A model generated the notes under the pieces. It worked only from the letters and a program-made list of their open reading frames with translations. It ran no database searches and had not been told where the DNA came from. A stretch of DNA of 64,000 nucleotides from Microbacterium sp. MYb72 (GTDB taxonomy: Bacteria; Actinomycetota; Actinomycetes; Actinomycetales; Microbacteriaceae): contig NZ_PCOT01000001.1 of the NCBI RefSeq assembly GCF_002979415.1, forward strand, positions 62,001 through 126,000. The letters are read 5' to 3'. Both the position numbers and the translations under genes were made by a program. Shown one piece after another: positions 7,602 to 16,300 of the stretch. Position 1 is the stretch's first letter, and every line of letters begins with the position of its first letter.

Positions 7602-8669
7602 TCAGAGCTCCGAGGACTTCGCCCACAGGTTCACGTCGATCGCGCCGGCCAGCTCATCGATGCGCGCGAGCTCCTCGACGGTCAGCTCAGGACCGTTCAC
7701 CGCGGCGATGTTCTCGTCGAGCTGCTCCGGACGGGAGGCTCCGATGAGCGCCGAGGCCACCACCGGGTCGCGCAGCGTCCACTGCAGTGCGAGCTGGGCC
7801 AGCGACTGGCCGCGCTCGCGCGCGACCTCGTTCAGCGCGCGGAGCGTCTGCACGGCCTCCTCGGTGAGAGGGGCGTCCGGCAGCGAACCGCGCTTCTGCG
7901 CCCGGGTCGCCGTGCCGTCGCCGAGGTACTTGTCGGTGAGCAGCCCCTGCGCGAGCGGGGTGAAGGCGATCGCGCCGAGCCCGCTCTCCCGGAGGGTGTC
8001 GGTCAGGCCGTCCTCGACCCAGCGGTTCAGGATCGAGTAGGCCGGCTGGTGGATGACCAGCGGGGTGCCGAGCTCCCTCGCCACCTCGACGGCCTCCGCC
8101 GTGCGCTCCGCGCTGTACGAGGAGATGCCGACGTAGAGCGCCTTGCCCTGACGGACGAGCGTGTCCAGCGCGCCGACGGTCTCGGCGATGGGCGTCACGG
8201 GGTCGACCCGGTGCGAGTAGAAGATGTCGACGTAGTCGAGCCCCATCCGGGTCAGCGACTGCTCGGCGCTCGCGAGGATGTACTTGCGGCTCGCGAAGTC
8301 GCCGTAGGGGCCGGGCCACATGTCCCATCCCGCCTTCGACGAGATGATGAGCTCATCGCGGTACGGACGGAAGTCCTCGGCGAAGATGCGGCCGAAGTTC
8401 TTCTCCGCGGATCCGTAGGGCGGGCCGTAGTTGTTCGCGAGGTCGAAGTGCGTGATGCCGTTGTCGAACGCGTGACGCAGCAGCGCGCGCTGGTTGTCGA
8501 GCGGGATGTTGTCGCCGAAGTTCCACCACAGGCCGAGCGAGATCGGCGGGAGGTACAGGCCGGAGCTGCCGACCTGGCGGTAGCCGAACCGCTGGTAGCG
8601 GCTCTCGTCGGCCGCGTACGGGCGGTGCAGTTCGGGGACGTCGGGTCGGAAGCGCGGAGACTCTGTCAC
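7602..8669 (-). CDS. Aldo/keto reductase, YghZ / glyceraldehyde-3-phosphate reductase type
   Basis: 355 residues, a TIM-barrel NADPH reductase. The catalytic tetrad is visible as D and Y in DLANNYGPP, K in ISSKAGWD and H in IFYSHRVDP. Longer than DkgA-type members and matching the YghZ/GprA subgroup, which reduces methylglyoxal or L-glyceraldehyde 3-phosphate. GTG 8669 is 6 nt after TAATCT, and this box overlaps the TAA stop of rsmA, so the gene can be transcribed on its own as a leaderless message as well as with rsmA. Confidence 0.9.
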   Translation of the reverse strand: MTESPRFRPDVPELHRPYAADESRYQRFGYRQVGSSGLYLPPISLGLWWNFGDNIPLDNQRALLRHAFDNGITHFDLANNYGPPYGSAEKNFGRIFAEDFRPYRDELIISSKAGWDMWPGPYGDFASRKYILASAEQSLTRMGLDYVDIFYSHRVDPVTPIAETVGALDTLVRQGKALYVGISSYSAERTAEAVEVARELGTPLVIHQPAYSILNRWVEDGLTDTLRESGLGAIAFTPLAQGLLTDKYLGDGTATRAQKRGSLPDAPLTEEAVQTLRALNEVARERGQSLAQLALQWTLRDPVVASALIGASRPEQLDENIAAVNGPELTVEELARIDELAGAIDVNLWAKSSEL

Positions 8670-8678
8670 CGTGCCAGA

Positions 8679-9536
8679 TTAGTCCTCCGCGGCGGACAGG
8701 GCGTGCTGAGCGATGCGCTGATAGTCATCGACCGTAAGATCCTCGCCGCGCGCCGTCGGGGCGACGCCGGCGGAGACGAGCACGGCGGATGCCGCGGCGG
8801 AGCTGCCGAAGAGCCCGGACAGCGCCTGGCGGAGCATCTTGCGACGCTGGTTGAAGGCCGCGTCCACGATCTCGAAGGTGCGCCGCCTCTCCTCGATCGG
8901 GCCGCGCTCGCCCTCGGCGCGGTCGAACCCGACCAGGAGGCTGTCGACGTTCGGCACGGGCCAGAAGACCTGGCGCGACACGGTGCCCGCGAGCTTCCAC
9001 TCGCCGTACCAGGCCGCCTTCACACTGGGGGCGCCGTAGATCTTGGACCCCGGCTTCGCCGCGATCCGCTCGGCGACCTCGGCCTGGACCATGACCACCC
9101 CGCGCTGCAGATAGTCGAAGTTCTCCAGGAAGTGCAGCAGCACGGGGACCGAGACATTGTAGGGCAGGTTCGCGACCAGCACCGTCGGCTCGCCGGGCAG
9201 CTCGGTGATGCGCAGCGCATCCGCGTCCACCACCGTCAGCCGCTCGGGGTCGACCCCGTGCTCGACGGCCGTCTGCGCGAGACGGGCGGCGAGACGGTGA
9301 TCGATCTCGACGGCGGTGACGGATGCCCCCGTCTCGAGGATCGCAAGGGTCAGCGATCCGAGGCCGGGGCCGACCTCCACGACGCGCTCCCCCGGCTGCA
9401 CGCGAGCCGCGTGCACGATCTTGCGCACGGTGTTGGCGTCGACGACGAAGTTCTGTCCGAGCTTCTTGGTGGGGGTGACGTCGAGCTCGGCGGCAAGACT
9501 GCGGATCTCGGTGGCGCCGAGGAGGGTGACGGTCAT
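8679..9536 (-). CDS. rsmA: 16S rRNA dimethyladenosine transferase
   Basis: 285 residues (also called ksgA). Dimethylates two adjacent adenines near the 3' end of 16S rRNA using SAM. KKLGQNFVVD (24-33) is the family N-terminal signature, VVEVGPGLGSLT (52-63) binds SAM, and NLPY (123-126) is the catalytic motif. ATG 9536 is preceded by GACAAT and 6 nt. A very long open frame continues upstream across the neighbouring genes but is antisense noise. It is divergent from the MFS gene with only 36 bp between starts. Confidence 0.95.
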   Translation of the reverse strand: MTVTLLGATEIRSLAAELDVTPTKKLGQNFVVDANTVRKIVHAARVQPGERVVEVGPGLGSLTLAILETGASVTAVEIDHRLAARLAQTAVEHGVDPERLTVVDADALRITELPGEPTVLVANLPYNVSVPVLLHFLENFDYLQRGVVMVQAEVAERIAAKPGSKIYGAPSVKAAWYGEWKLAGTVSRQVFWPVPNVDSLLVGFDRAEGERGPIEERRRTFEIVDAAFNQRRKMLRQALSGLFGSSAAASAVLVSAGVAPTARGEDLTVDDYQRIAQHALSAAED

Positions 9537-9560
9537 CCTCCCATTGTCTCCTACCCTCAG

Positions 9561-9566
9561 TAGTCT
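9561..9566 (+). promoter_or_regulatory. -10 box (TAGTCT) for leaderless MFS gene
   Basis: TAGTCT, 6 nt, then ATG 9573. It is packed into the 36-bp divergent spacer with rsmA. Confidence 0.55.
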
Positions 9567-9572
9567 TCTGGG

Positions 9573-10799
9573 ATGCCCTCCATCGGTGAACTGATCGCGC
9601 CCCGCCGCATGGGTCGCGACTTCCGGTGGCTGCTGGCGTCGTCGTGGACGAGCAACGTCGGAGACGGGGTGGCTCTCGCCGCCGCTCCCCTGCTGATCGC
9701 GTCGATGACGTCCTCGCCGATCCTCGTCGCCGCCGGCGCCATCCTGCAGTTCCTGCCGTGGCTGGTCTTCGGCCTGCACGCGGGGGCGATCGCCGACCGC
9801 TTCGACCGCCGCCGCCTGGTGATGATGGCCAACACGGCGAGAGCCGTCGTGCTGCTCGCCCTGTGCGTCTTCCTCGTGACGGGCACCGCGAACATCTGGG
9901 TCGTGCTCGCGGTGGCGTTCCTGTACGGCACGGCCGAGGTGTTCGTCGACACCGCGGGCAGCACGCTGCTGCCCATGCTGGTGCAGCCGGCCGACCTCGG
10001 GATCGGCAACGCGCGGCTGCAGGCCGGATACCTCGTGGCGAACCAGTTCGCCGGTCCTCCCCTCGGCGCGTTCCTCTTCGCGGCGGGCACGGCGTGGCCG
10101 TTCCTGCTGGAGGTCGTGTGCGTGGGGCTCGCCGTCGTGCTCATCTCCCGCATGGCGAAGACGCCGGTGCCGCCGCGCGAGACCCACGCCCCCGTGCACA
10201 CCGACATCGCAGAGGGCGTGCGCTGGCTGTGGCGCAATCCCCCGGTGCGGATGCTCGTGCTGATCATCCTGCTCTTCAACGTCACGTGGGCCGCCCCGTG
10301 GGGCGTGCTGGTGCTCTACGCGACCGAGCACCTGCACATGGGCGCCGTGGGCTACGGCGCCCTCACGACGGCGTCGGCGGCCGGTGGTCTGCTCGCCACG
10401 GTGAGCTTCGGCTGGCTGGAGCGCCACGTGTCGTTCGCGACGCTCATGCGCGTGGTGCTGTCGCTCGAGGTGGTCATGCACCTCGCGTTCGCCCTCACCA
10501 CCGCGGGCTGGGTCGCCCTGATCATCATGTTCGTCTTCGGCGCGTACGCGTTCGTGTGGGGCACGATCTCCACGACCGTCCGGCAGCGGCTCGTCCCCGC
10601 GGCCCTGCAGGGCAGGGTGGCCTCGGTCAACATGGTCGGGGTGTTCGGCGGCATGGTCATCGGCCAGGCGCTCGGCGGAGTGATCGCCGAGGTGTGGGGT
10701 CTCACCGCGCCGTGGTGGTTCGCCTTCGCCGGAGCGGCCCTCACGCTGCTGTTCGTGTGGCGGCCGATCTCCGCCATCGTTCAGGCGAAAGCGCCGTAG
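9573..10799 (+). CDS. MFS transporter (MFS_3 / EntS-like exporter)
   Basis: 408 residues with about 12 predicted membrane segments. The inter-helix motif appears as GAIADRFDRRRLVMMANTAR after helix 2, and RQRLVPAALQGRVASVNMV late in the protein is typical of the enterobactin-exporter-like MFS_3 group. The substrate cannot be told from sequence. It occupies the place between tatD and rsmA where mycobacteria carry rpfB, but on the opposite strand, and its last 19 bases overlap the end of tatD convergently. Confidence 0.85.
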   Translation: MPSIGELIAPRRMGRDFRWLLASSWTSNVGDGVALAAAPLLIASMTSSPILVAAGAILQFLPWLVFGLHAGAIADRFDRRRLVMMANTARAVVLLALCVFLVTGTANIWVVLAVAFLYGTAEVFVDTAGSTLLPMLVQPADLGIGNARLQAGYLVANQFAGPPLGAFLFAAGTAWPFLLEVVCVGLAVVLISRMAKTPVPPRETHAPVHTDIAEGVRWLWRNPPVRMLVLIILLFNVTWAAPWGVLVLYATEHLHMGAVGYGALTTASAAGGLLATVSFGWLERHVSFATLMRVVLSLEVVMHLAFALTTAGWVALIIMFVFGAYAFVWGTISTTVRQRLVPAALQGRVASVNMVGVFGGMVIGQALGGVIAEVWGLTAPWWFAFAGAALTLLFVWRPISAIVQAKAP

Positions 10800-11656
10800 A
10801 CGCGGAGCGTGTTGGCGGCCAGCTGCGCGCACAGCTCGTCGACGTCGACCTCGAGCTCGGCGGCCATGAAGCGCACCGTGATCGGCACGAGGTAGGGCGC
10901 GTTCGGGCGGCCGCGCAGCGGAGTCGGGGTGAGGAACGGCGCGTCCGTCTCGACGAGGATGCGCTCGATCGGGGTGACCTTGAGCGCATCGCGGAGGTTC
11001 TGCGCGTTCTTGAAGGTCACGTTGCCGGCGAACGACAGGTGGTAGCCGGCATCCGCGCACGTCCTCGCCATGACGTCGTCGCCGGAGAAGCAGTGGAAGA
11101 CCGTGCGCTCGGGGGCGCCGACCCTCGTCAGCGTCTCCAGCACGGCGTCGTGCGCGTCGCGATCGTGGATCTGCATCGCGATGCCGTGCTTCTTCGCGAG
11201 CGCGATGTGCGCCTCGAACGACTCGAACTGCGCATCCCTGCGGTCGGGCTCCGTGCGGAAGAAGTCGAGCCCCGTCTCGCCGATCGCACGCGTGCGGGGG
11301 TGCGCCGCGAGCTCGTCGATCACCGCGATCGCCTCGTCGAGGCGCCCCTGCTCCGCGTACACCGGGGCGTCGTTGGGGTGGATCGCCACGGCCGCGAGGA
11401 CGCGGGGGTCGGATGCCGCCGCCTCCACCGCCCACCGTGACGACTCGATGTCACCCGACGCCTGCACGACACCGGCGATGCCGACGGCCTGCGCCCGATC
11501 GAGCTGCTCCGTCAAGGAGAGCGGCTCGTCGCCGTCGAGGATCTCCAGGTGCGCGTGGTTGTCGTACACCGGGACGGCGAGGGGCTCAGGAGCCGCGGGG
11601 TACCGCAGATCCTTGCGCCCGTCGCCGTCCCGGGACTGCACGTAGGTGTGAGCCAT
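10781..11656 (-). CDS. tatD: TatD family DNase/hydrolase
   Basis: 291 residues of the metal-dependent TatD family (DNA exonuclease/quality-control hydrolase). The N-terminal HAHLEILDGD holds the first metal ligands; GETGLDFFR, QIHDRDAHD, FHCFSGD and LVETDAPFLTP follow in family order. ATG is 3 bases after the metG stop, so the pair is co-translated as in many actinobacteria. The C terminus overlaps the MFS gene. Confidence 0.93.
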   Translation of the reverse strand: MAHTYVQSRDGDGRKDLRYPAAPEPLAVPVYDNHAHLEILDGDEPLSLTEQLDRAQAVGIAGVVQASGDIESSRWAVEAAASDPRVLAAVAIHPNDAPVYAEQGRLDEAIAVIDELAAHPRTRAIGETGLDFFRTEPDRRDAQFESFEAHIALAKKHGIAMQIHDRDAHDAVLETLTRVGAPERTVFHCFSGDDVMARTCADAGYHLSFAGNVTFKNAQNLRDALKVTPIERILVETDAPFLTPTPLRGRPNAPYLVPITVRFMAAELEVDVDELCAQLAANTLRVYGAFA

Positions 11657-11659
11657 GGG

Positions 11660-13237
11660 TCAGACGGTCGACTCCACCCGCGGGAACAGCGGTGCGAGAC
11701 CGTTGACGCTCGTGCCGGGGCGCAGCACGCCCCAGGCTCCGGCCTCGCGGATCGGCTGGTCCTGCAGACGTCCGAGCGTCTCGGCCGCGCCCAGCGCGAT
11801 CCACAGCTTCTCGGTCGACTTCGGCATCACCGGCGAGAGCAGCACGGCGAGGGCGCGCAGCCCCTCCGCGCACGTGTACAGCACGGTGCCGAGGCGGGCG
11901 CGCTGATCCTCGTCGCGGGCCAGCGCCCACGGCTCGTTCTCGGTGATGTAGCCGTTGAGCGCGTCGACGATGGTCCAGATCTCCTTGATGGCCTCGTCGA
12001 TGCGGAACTGCTCGATCGCGGCGTCCGCGTTCGACGCGGCATCCGCGACGATCCGCTGGATCTCGAGGTCCTTCTCGGTGTACTCGGCCGCGGGCGGCAC
12101 GATCCCCTCGAAGTACTTCTCGATCATCGCCGTGGTGCGCGAGGCCAGGTTGCCGAACCCGTTGGCGAGCTCGGCCTGGTAGCGGGCCGACAGGTCCTCC
12201 CAGGAGAACGAGCCGTCCTGCCCGAACGCGATCGCCGACAGGAAGTAGAAGCGGTACGCGTCGGAGCCGAAGACGTCGGTGATCTCGGTCGGCGCGATGC
12301 CGGTGAGCTTCGACTTGGACATCTTCTCGCCGCCGACGAGCAGCCAGCCGTGCGCGAACACGCCCTTGGGCACGTCGAGCCCCGCGGCCATCAGCATCGC
12401 GGGCCAGATGACGGCGTGGAAGCGGAGGATGTCCTTGCCGACCACGTGGTACGCGGGCCAGCGACGGGCGAACGTCTCCTCGTCCTCGCCGTAGCCGACG
12501 GCGGTGGCGTAGTTGAGCAGCGCATCGACCCACACGTAGATGACGTGGGAGCTGTCCCACGGGACCTCGATGCCCCAGTCGAACGCGGACCGCGAGATCG
12601 ACAGGTCCTTGAGCCCCTGGCGCACGAACGAGACGACCTCGTTGCGGGCCGACTCGGGGCGCACGAAGTCGGGCTCCGTCTTGTACAGCTCGAGCAGGCG
12701 GTCCTGGAACTCGCTGAGCTTGAAGAAGTAGTTCTTCTCCTGGAGCAGCTCCAGCGGCTTCGAGTGGATCGCGCAGACCTTCAGCCCCTCGAACGGTCCG
12801 GTGCCGTCGAGGATCTCGGACTCGGGCTTGAACTCCTCGCAGCCCACGCAGTACAGCGCCTCGTACTCGCCCGCGTAGATGTACCCGCGGTCGTAGATGG
12901 CCTGCACGAACTTCTTCACGCGCTCCTCATGCCGCGCCTGCGTGGTGCGGATGAAGTCGTCGTTCGCGACGTCGAGGGTCGCCAGCTGCGGGAACCACGC
13001 CTCGGTGACGAGCTTGTCTACCCACTCCTGCGGCGTGACGTTGTTCGCCGCCGCGGCGCGGAGCATCTTCTGCCCGTGCTCGTCGGTGCCCGTCAGCATC
13101 CAGGTGTCGTCACCGCCCTGGCGGTGCCAGCGCGCGAGCGCGTCGACAGCCACCGACGTGTACCCGTGGCCGATGTGAGGCACATCGGAGGGGTAGTAGA
13201 TGGGCGTGGTGATGTAGAACGATTCGCCTGCGGGCAT
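11660..13237 (-). CDS. metG: Methionine--tRNA ligase
   Basis: 525-residue class I aminoacyl-tRNA synthetase. HIGH at 21-24, a CxxC zinc element around C130/C133, and KMSKS near residue 304. No C-terminal tRNA-binding appendix, as usual for the shorter actinobacterial form. ATG 13237 follows TAGAAT by 7 nt, so it is probably leaderless. Upstream partner of tatD. Confidence 0.96.
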   Translation of the reverse strand: MPAGESFYITTPIYYPSDVPHIGHGYTSVAVDALARWHRQGGDDTWMLTGTDEHGQKMLRAAAANNVTPQEWVDKLVTEAWFPQLATLDVANDDFIRTTQARHEERVKKFVQAIYDRGYIYAGEYEALYCVGCEEFKPESEILDGTGPFEGLKVCAIHSKPLELLQEKNYFFKLSEFQDRLLELYKTEPDFVRPESARNEVVSFVRQGLKDLSISRSAFDWGIEVPWDSSHVIYVWVDALLNYATAVGYGEDEETFARRWPAYHVVGKDILRFHAVIWPAMLMAAGLDVPKGVFAHGWLLVGGEKMSKSKLTGIAPTEITDVFGSDAYRFYFLSAIAFGQDGSFSWEDLSARYQAELANGFGNLASRTTAMIEKYFEGIVPPAAEYTEKDLEIQRIVADAASNADAAIEQFRIDEAIKEIWTIVDALNGYITENEPWALARDEDQRARLGTVLYTCAEGLRALAVLLSPVMPKSTEKLWIALGAAETLGRLQDQPIREAGAWGVLRPGTSVNGLAPLFPRVESTV

Positions 13238-13244
13238 GGGGACA

Positions 13245-13250
13245 ATTCTA
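13245..13250 (-). promoter_or_regulatory. -10 box (TAGAAT) of metG
   Basis: The reverse strand reads TAGAAT, 7 nt, ATG. It is one of the best matches to the sigma-70 -10 consensus in the window, fitting a strongly expressed housekeeping gene. Confidence 0.6.
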
Positions 13251-13279
13251 GGTGGGATGCCGAGGGTGGTTACGCCGCG

Positions 13280-14797
13280 TCAGCGCACCGTCACCGAGAT
13301 GCGGTGCCACCCCGTGGCGCCGTCCGGAGCAGGGGGCGCGAGCGCATCGGTCTGCGTGACGCCGTCGGCGCTGACCGCCCGGCATTCGATGTCGTGCTGC
13401 CCGCTCTCGGCCGCCCACGGGAGGCTCCACTGCACCCAGGTGTCGTCGGAGATGGCCGTCGCGAGCGTCGCGGGCCGCCACGGTCCTCCGTCGATGCGCA
13501 CCTCGACGCCGCGGACGCCGACGTGCTGCTGCCAGGCCATGCCGGCGATGACCGTGTCGCCCGCGTCGATCGAGCCACGCGGCACGTCGATGCGCGACTG
13601 CAGCTTGATGGGTCCGCGCTCCGACCACCCCCGGGTCGTCCAGTACGCCGTCGCGCGGTCGAAGCGGGTGACCTCGAGCTCGGTGACCCACTTCGTCGCC
13701 GACACGTAGCCGTAGAGCCCCGGCACCACGAGCCGCACGGGGAAGCCGTGCGGGATGGGCAGCGGCTCGCCGTTCATCCCGATCGCGAGCAGCGCATCGC
13801 GATCGTCGGTGAGCGCTTCGAGCGGGGTGGACGCCGTGAAGCCGTCGATCGACGTGGACAGGACCATGTCGGCATCCGCATCCACCCCGGCGCGGGCGAG
13901 CACCTCTCGCACGGGGAGGCCGAGCCACCGCGCGTTGCCGATGAGATCGCCGCCGACGGTGTTGGAGACGCACGCGAGCGTCACATCGGCCTCGGTGAGC
14001 GGCGAGGCGATCAGCTCGTCCCACGTGAGCACGACCTCCCGATCGACCATCCCGTGCACGCGCAGCGACCAGTCCTTCGGGTCGACCTGGGGAACGACGA
14101 GCGCCGTGTCGATGCGGTAGAAGTCGGCGTTCGGTGTGACGACCGGCGCCAGGCCGGGGATGCCGAGCTCTGCGGTCGCAGGGACGGCCGGCGCCGACGT
14201 CGCGGGCGCGGGCAGTCGGAGGGCGGCGCGCACGGCCTCGACGGCCCTGGACGCTCCCGTCGCGATGCGCGACGCCGCGACGGCCAGGAGGCCCGCGGCC
14301 GTCGCGGCTCCCGTCCAGATGAGGAACCGCCGCCGGTCCTGGTCCTGAGCGCTCTCCTGCTCGGTCTCGCCGAGCGACACGAGCGCGCGCAGCGTCATCG
14401 CTCCGGCGCCGCCCGCGACGAGGGAGGGCAGCGCCGCCAGCAGGCCGAGGTCGGTGCGGATGACGGCGATGACCGCACCGGCGATGCCGATCGCCGCGAC
14501 GACGGCCGCGCCGACGGAGCGACGCCGTCGCTCCAGCATCCCCGCACCGAAGGCGACGGCCGCGAGGACGATGGCGATCCCGGTGAGCAGGGCGATCTTG
14601 TCCCCCGTGCCGAACAGGGCGATCGCGGTGTCCTTCGCCCAGGCCGGGGCGAGGTCGATCAGCGCGCCGCCGACCGCGGCGAACGGGCTGGCCGACGCGG
14701 CGAAGAACGCGGCGACGAGCTCGCCGAGGCCGGCGCCGAGCAGCACGGCGACGATGCCGAGCACCCCCGGCCGAAGCCCCGATCGCCTGCGCGTCAT
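13280..14797 (-). CDS. Membrane-anchored molybdopterin-dependent oxidoreductase (sulfite oxidase fold)
   Basis: 505 residues. Roughly the first 190 contain several hydrophobic helices (LGIVAVLLGAGLGELVAAFF and others). The rest is an oxidoreductase molybdopterin domain with the Moco-ligand cysteine in LACVSNTVGGD, followed by an immunoglobulin-like dimerisation domain at the C terminus. Homologues have an outward-facing catalytic domain and act as sulfite oxidase- or YedY-like reductases; substrate unknown. ATG overlaps the stop of the methyltransferase (ATGA). TACGCT stands 6 nt before it, so it may be both coupled and independently transcribed as a leaderless message. Confidence 0.88.
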   Translation of the reverse strand: MTRRRSGLRPGVLGIVAVLLGAGLGELVAAFFAASASPFAAVGGALIDLAPAWAKDTAIALFGTGDKIALLTGIAIVLAAVAFGAGMLERRRRSVGAAVVAAIGIAGAVIAVIRTDLGLLAALPSLVAGGAGAMTLRALVSLGETEQESAQDQDRRRFLIWTGAATAAGLLAVAASRIATGASRAVEAVRAALRLPAPATSAPAVPATAELGIPGLAPVVTPNADFYRIDTALVVPQVDPKDWSLRVHGMVDREVVLTWDELIASPLTEADVTLACVSNTVGGDLIGNARWLGLPVREVLARAGVDADADMVLSTSIDGFTASTPLEALTDDRDALLAIGMNGEPLPIPHGFPVRLVVPGLYGYVSATKWVTELEVTRFDRATAYWTTRGWSERGPIKLQSRIDVPRGSIDAGDTVIAGMAWQQHVGVRGVEVRIDGGPWRPATLATAISDDTWVQWSLPWAAESGQHDIECRAVSADGVTQTDALAPPAPDGATGWHRISVTVR

Positions 14798-15447
14798 GGA
14801 GAGAGCGTACGCTCTCGCCGCGTCGACGGAGAGCGGACCGCCGCGACCGCCGCATGCGGGCGCACGCTGATCTCCGCGGCGTCGCGCCCGCGGACCTCGG
14901 TGCGTGTCACCTCGAATCCGGCATCCGCGAGCAGCTCGCTCATGGTCGCCGGCGTCCAGAACCAGGCCGGCGCCACCCGGTGGTCGAAACCCTGCCGCGA
15001 CGGCCCGTCGAAGAAGCCGAGCAGAAGGCCTCCGCCGGGCGCGAGCGCGCGGGCGAACTCCGCGAGCACGGCGGGGACCTCGTCCGGTTCGGTGTGGATC
15101 AGCGAGTACCAGGAGAGGATGCCGCCCAGCGAGCCGTCCTCGACGGGGAGCGCGCGGAACGAGCCGACGTCGAACCTCAGCTGAGGGTGCGCGGCGCGAG
15201 CAGCGGCGATGAACGCGGCCGACAGGTCGATGCCGCGCACCTCGCGTCCCCCTCGGGCGAGGAACTCCGCCCACAGCCCCGGACCGCATCCGGCGTCGAG
15301 GAGCGGGCCGGAGCACGTGTCCCGCCACTGCGCGATCGTGTCACGGTCGCGCTGATCCATCTGCGCGAGCGTGCCGGCCACATCGATGTACTCGTCCGCA
15401 CGCTCGTCGTAGGCGGCGCCGACCGCGGCATCCGCGGAGGGCGTCAC
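14794..15447 (-). CDS. Class I SAM-dependent methyltransferase
   Basis: 217 residues. LLDAGCGPGLWAEFL is motif I, GIDLSAAFIAAAR follows as the SAM-ribose-binding acidic loop, and LSWYSLIHTEPDEV resembles motif post-II in small-molecule methyltransferases. The GTG start overlaps the rsmI stop (GTGA) and its own stop overlaps the next ATG, placing it inside an rsmI - methyltransferase - Moco enzyme operon. Substrate unknown. Confidence 0.82.
   Translation of the reverse strand: MTPSADAAVGAAYDERADEYIDVAGTLAQMDQRDRDTIAQWRDTCSGPLLDAGCGPGLWAEFLARGGREVRGIDLSAAFIAAARAAHPQLRFDVGSFRALPVEDGSLGGILSWYSLIHTEPDEVPAVLAEFARALAPGGGLLLGFFDGPSRQGFDHRVAPAWFWTPATMSELLADAGFEVTRTEVRGRDAAEISVRPHAAVAAVRSPSTRRERTLSP
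14804..14809 (-). promoter_or_regulatory. Possible internal -10 box (TACGCT)
   Basis: TACGCT, 6 nt, ATG 14797, inside the end of the upstream methyltransferase gene. It lies in the short palindrome GAGAGCGTACGCTCTC. Confidence 0.4.
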
Positions 15448-16265
15448 GGTTTCTTCGCGGCGAGCGCGGCCTGGTACAGATCGCGCGAGGACAGGCCGGT
15501 GAGTCCGGCGACCTCCGCCGCGGCCTCCTTCAGCCTGAGGCCCGACGCCACGAGCGACTGCACCTGCGCCAGCGCGTCGTCGGGCGAGGCCTCTCGGCGC
15601 GGTGCGCCCTCGACGACGACGACGATCTCGCCCTTCACGCCGTCGGCGGCCCACTCTGCGAGCTCGGATGCCGAGCCGCGGCGCACCTCCTCGTAGAACT
15701 TGGTCAGCTCGCGGCACACGGCGATCCGCCGGTCGTCTCCGAAGGCGGCGCCCATGTCGGCCAGCGACGAGGCGAGCCGGGACGGGGACTCGAAGAACAC
15801 CATGGTGCGCGGCTCTGCGGCGAGCGCGCGGAGCGTCGAACGTCTCTCCCCCGGCTTGCGAGGGAGGAAGCCCTCGAAGGTGAAGCGGTCGGTCGGCAGG
15901 CCAGAGATCGCGAGCGCCATGAGCACCGCGCTCGGGCCGGGGATCGCCGTGACCGTGACCCCCTGGGCGACGGCCTCGGCGACGAGACCGTAGCCGGGGT
16001 CGCTGATGGCCGGCATCCCTGCGTCGCTCACCACGACGACGTCCGATTCGAGGGCGAGGGCCGCGAGCTCGCCGGCCTTCTGCTTCTCGTTGTGGTCGTG
16101 CAGGGCGATGAGCCTCGGGCGGTTCGCGATCTGCAGCGCCTGCAGCAGGCGGCCGGTCGTGCGGGTGTCCTCCGCGACCACGACCTCGGCGTTCTCCAGC
16201 ACCTCGATGAGGCGGCGAGAGACGTCGCCGAGATTTCCGATGGGCGTGGCGGCGAGGATGATCAC
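15444..16265 (-). CDS. rsmI: 16S rRNA 2'-O-ribose C1402 methyltransferase
   Basis: 273 residues of the tetrapyrrole-methylase fold. N-terminal ILAATPIGNLGDVSRR, then VVAEDTRTTGRLL, SDAGMPAISDPG and VVVEGAP are classical RsmI signatures. GTG 16265 lies 6 nt after TAGGCT on the reverse strand. Divergent from pmt, the same arrangement as in mycobacteria. Confidence 0.94.
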   Translation of the reverse strand: MIILAATPIGNLGDVSRRLIEVLENAEVVVAEDTRTTGRLLQALQIANRPRLIALHDHNEKQKAGELAALALESDVVVVSDAGMPAISDPGYGLVAEAVAQGVTVTAIPGPSAVLMALAISGLPTDRFTFEGFLPRKPGERRSTLRALAAEPRTMVFFESPSRLASSLADMGAAFGDDRRIAVCRELTKFYEEVRRGSASELAEWAADGVKGEIVVVVEGAPRREASPDDALAQVQSLVASGLRLKEAAAEVAGLTGLSSRDLYQAALAAKKP

Positions 16266-16271
16266 ACGCTC

Positions 16272-16294
16272 AGCCTATGCGCGTTGTCTAGGCT
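16272..16294. promoter_or_regulatory. Compact divergent promoter pair, rsmI / pmt
   Basis: Reverse-strand TAGGCT (16272-16277) is 6 nt from the rsmI GTG, and forward TAGGCT (16289-16294) is 6 nt from the pmt GTG. Only 35 bp separate the two start codons, so the -35 zone of each gene falls inside the other gene. Confidence 0.6.
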
Positions 16295-16300
16295 GTACCC

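Noticed and set aside
8679..11435. Very long minus-strand frame (918 codons) covering the MFS gene region
   Set aside because: Only its last 285 codons are rsmA; the rest is Arg/Gly/Pro-rich antisense translation of the MFS and tatD region, typical of high-GC third-position bias.
14800..14815. GAGAGCGTACGCTCTC as a terminator
   Set aside because: The palindrome lies inside the coding end of the methyltransferase and contains a -10-like box; without a T-run it more likely reflects promoter sequence or chance.
11549..15184. 1211-codon plus-strand frame opposite metG and the Moco oxidoreductase
   Set aside because: Low-complexity Arg/Gly/Asp composition and full antisense overlap with four well-supported genes, with no motif.
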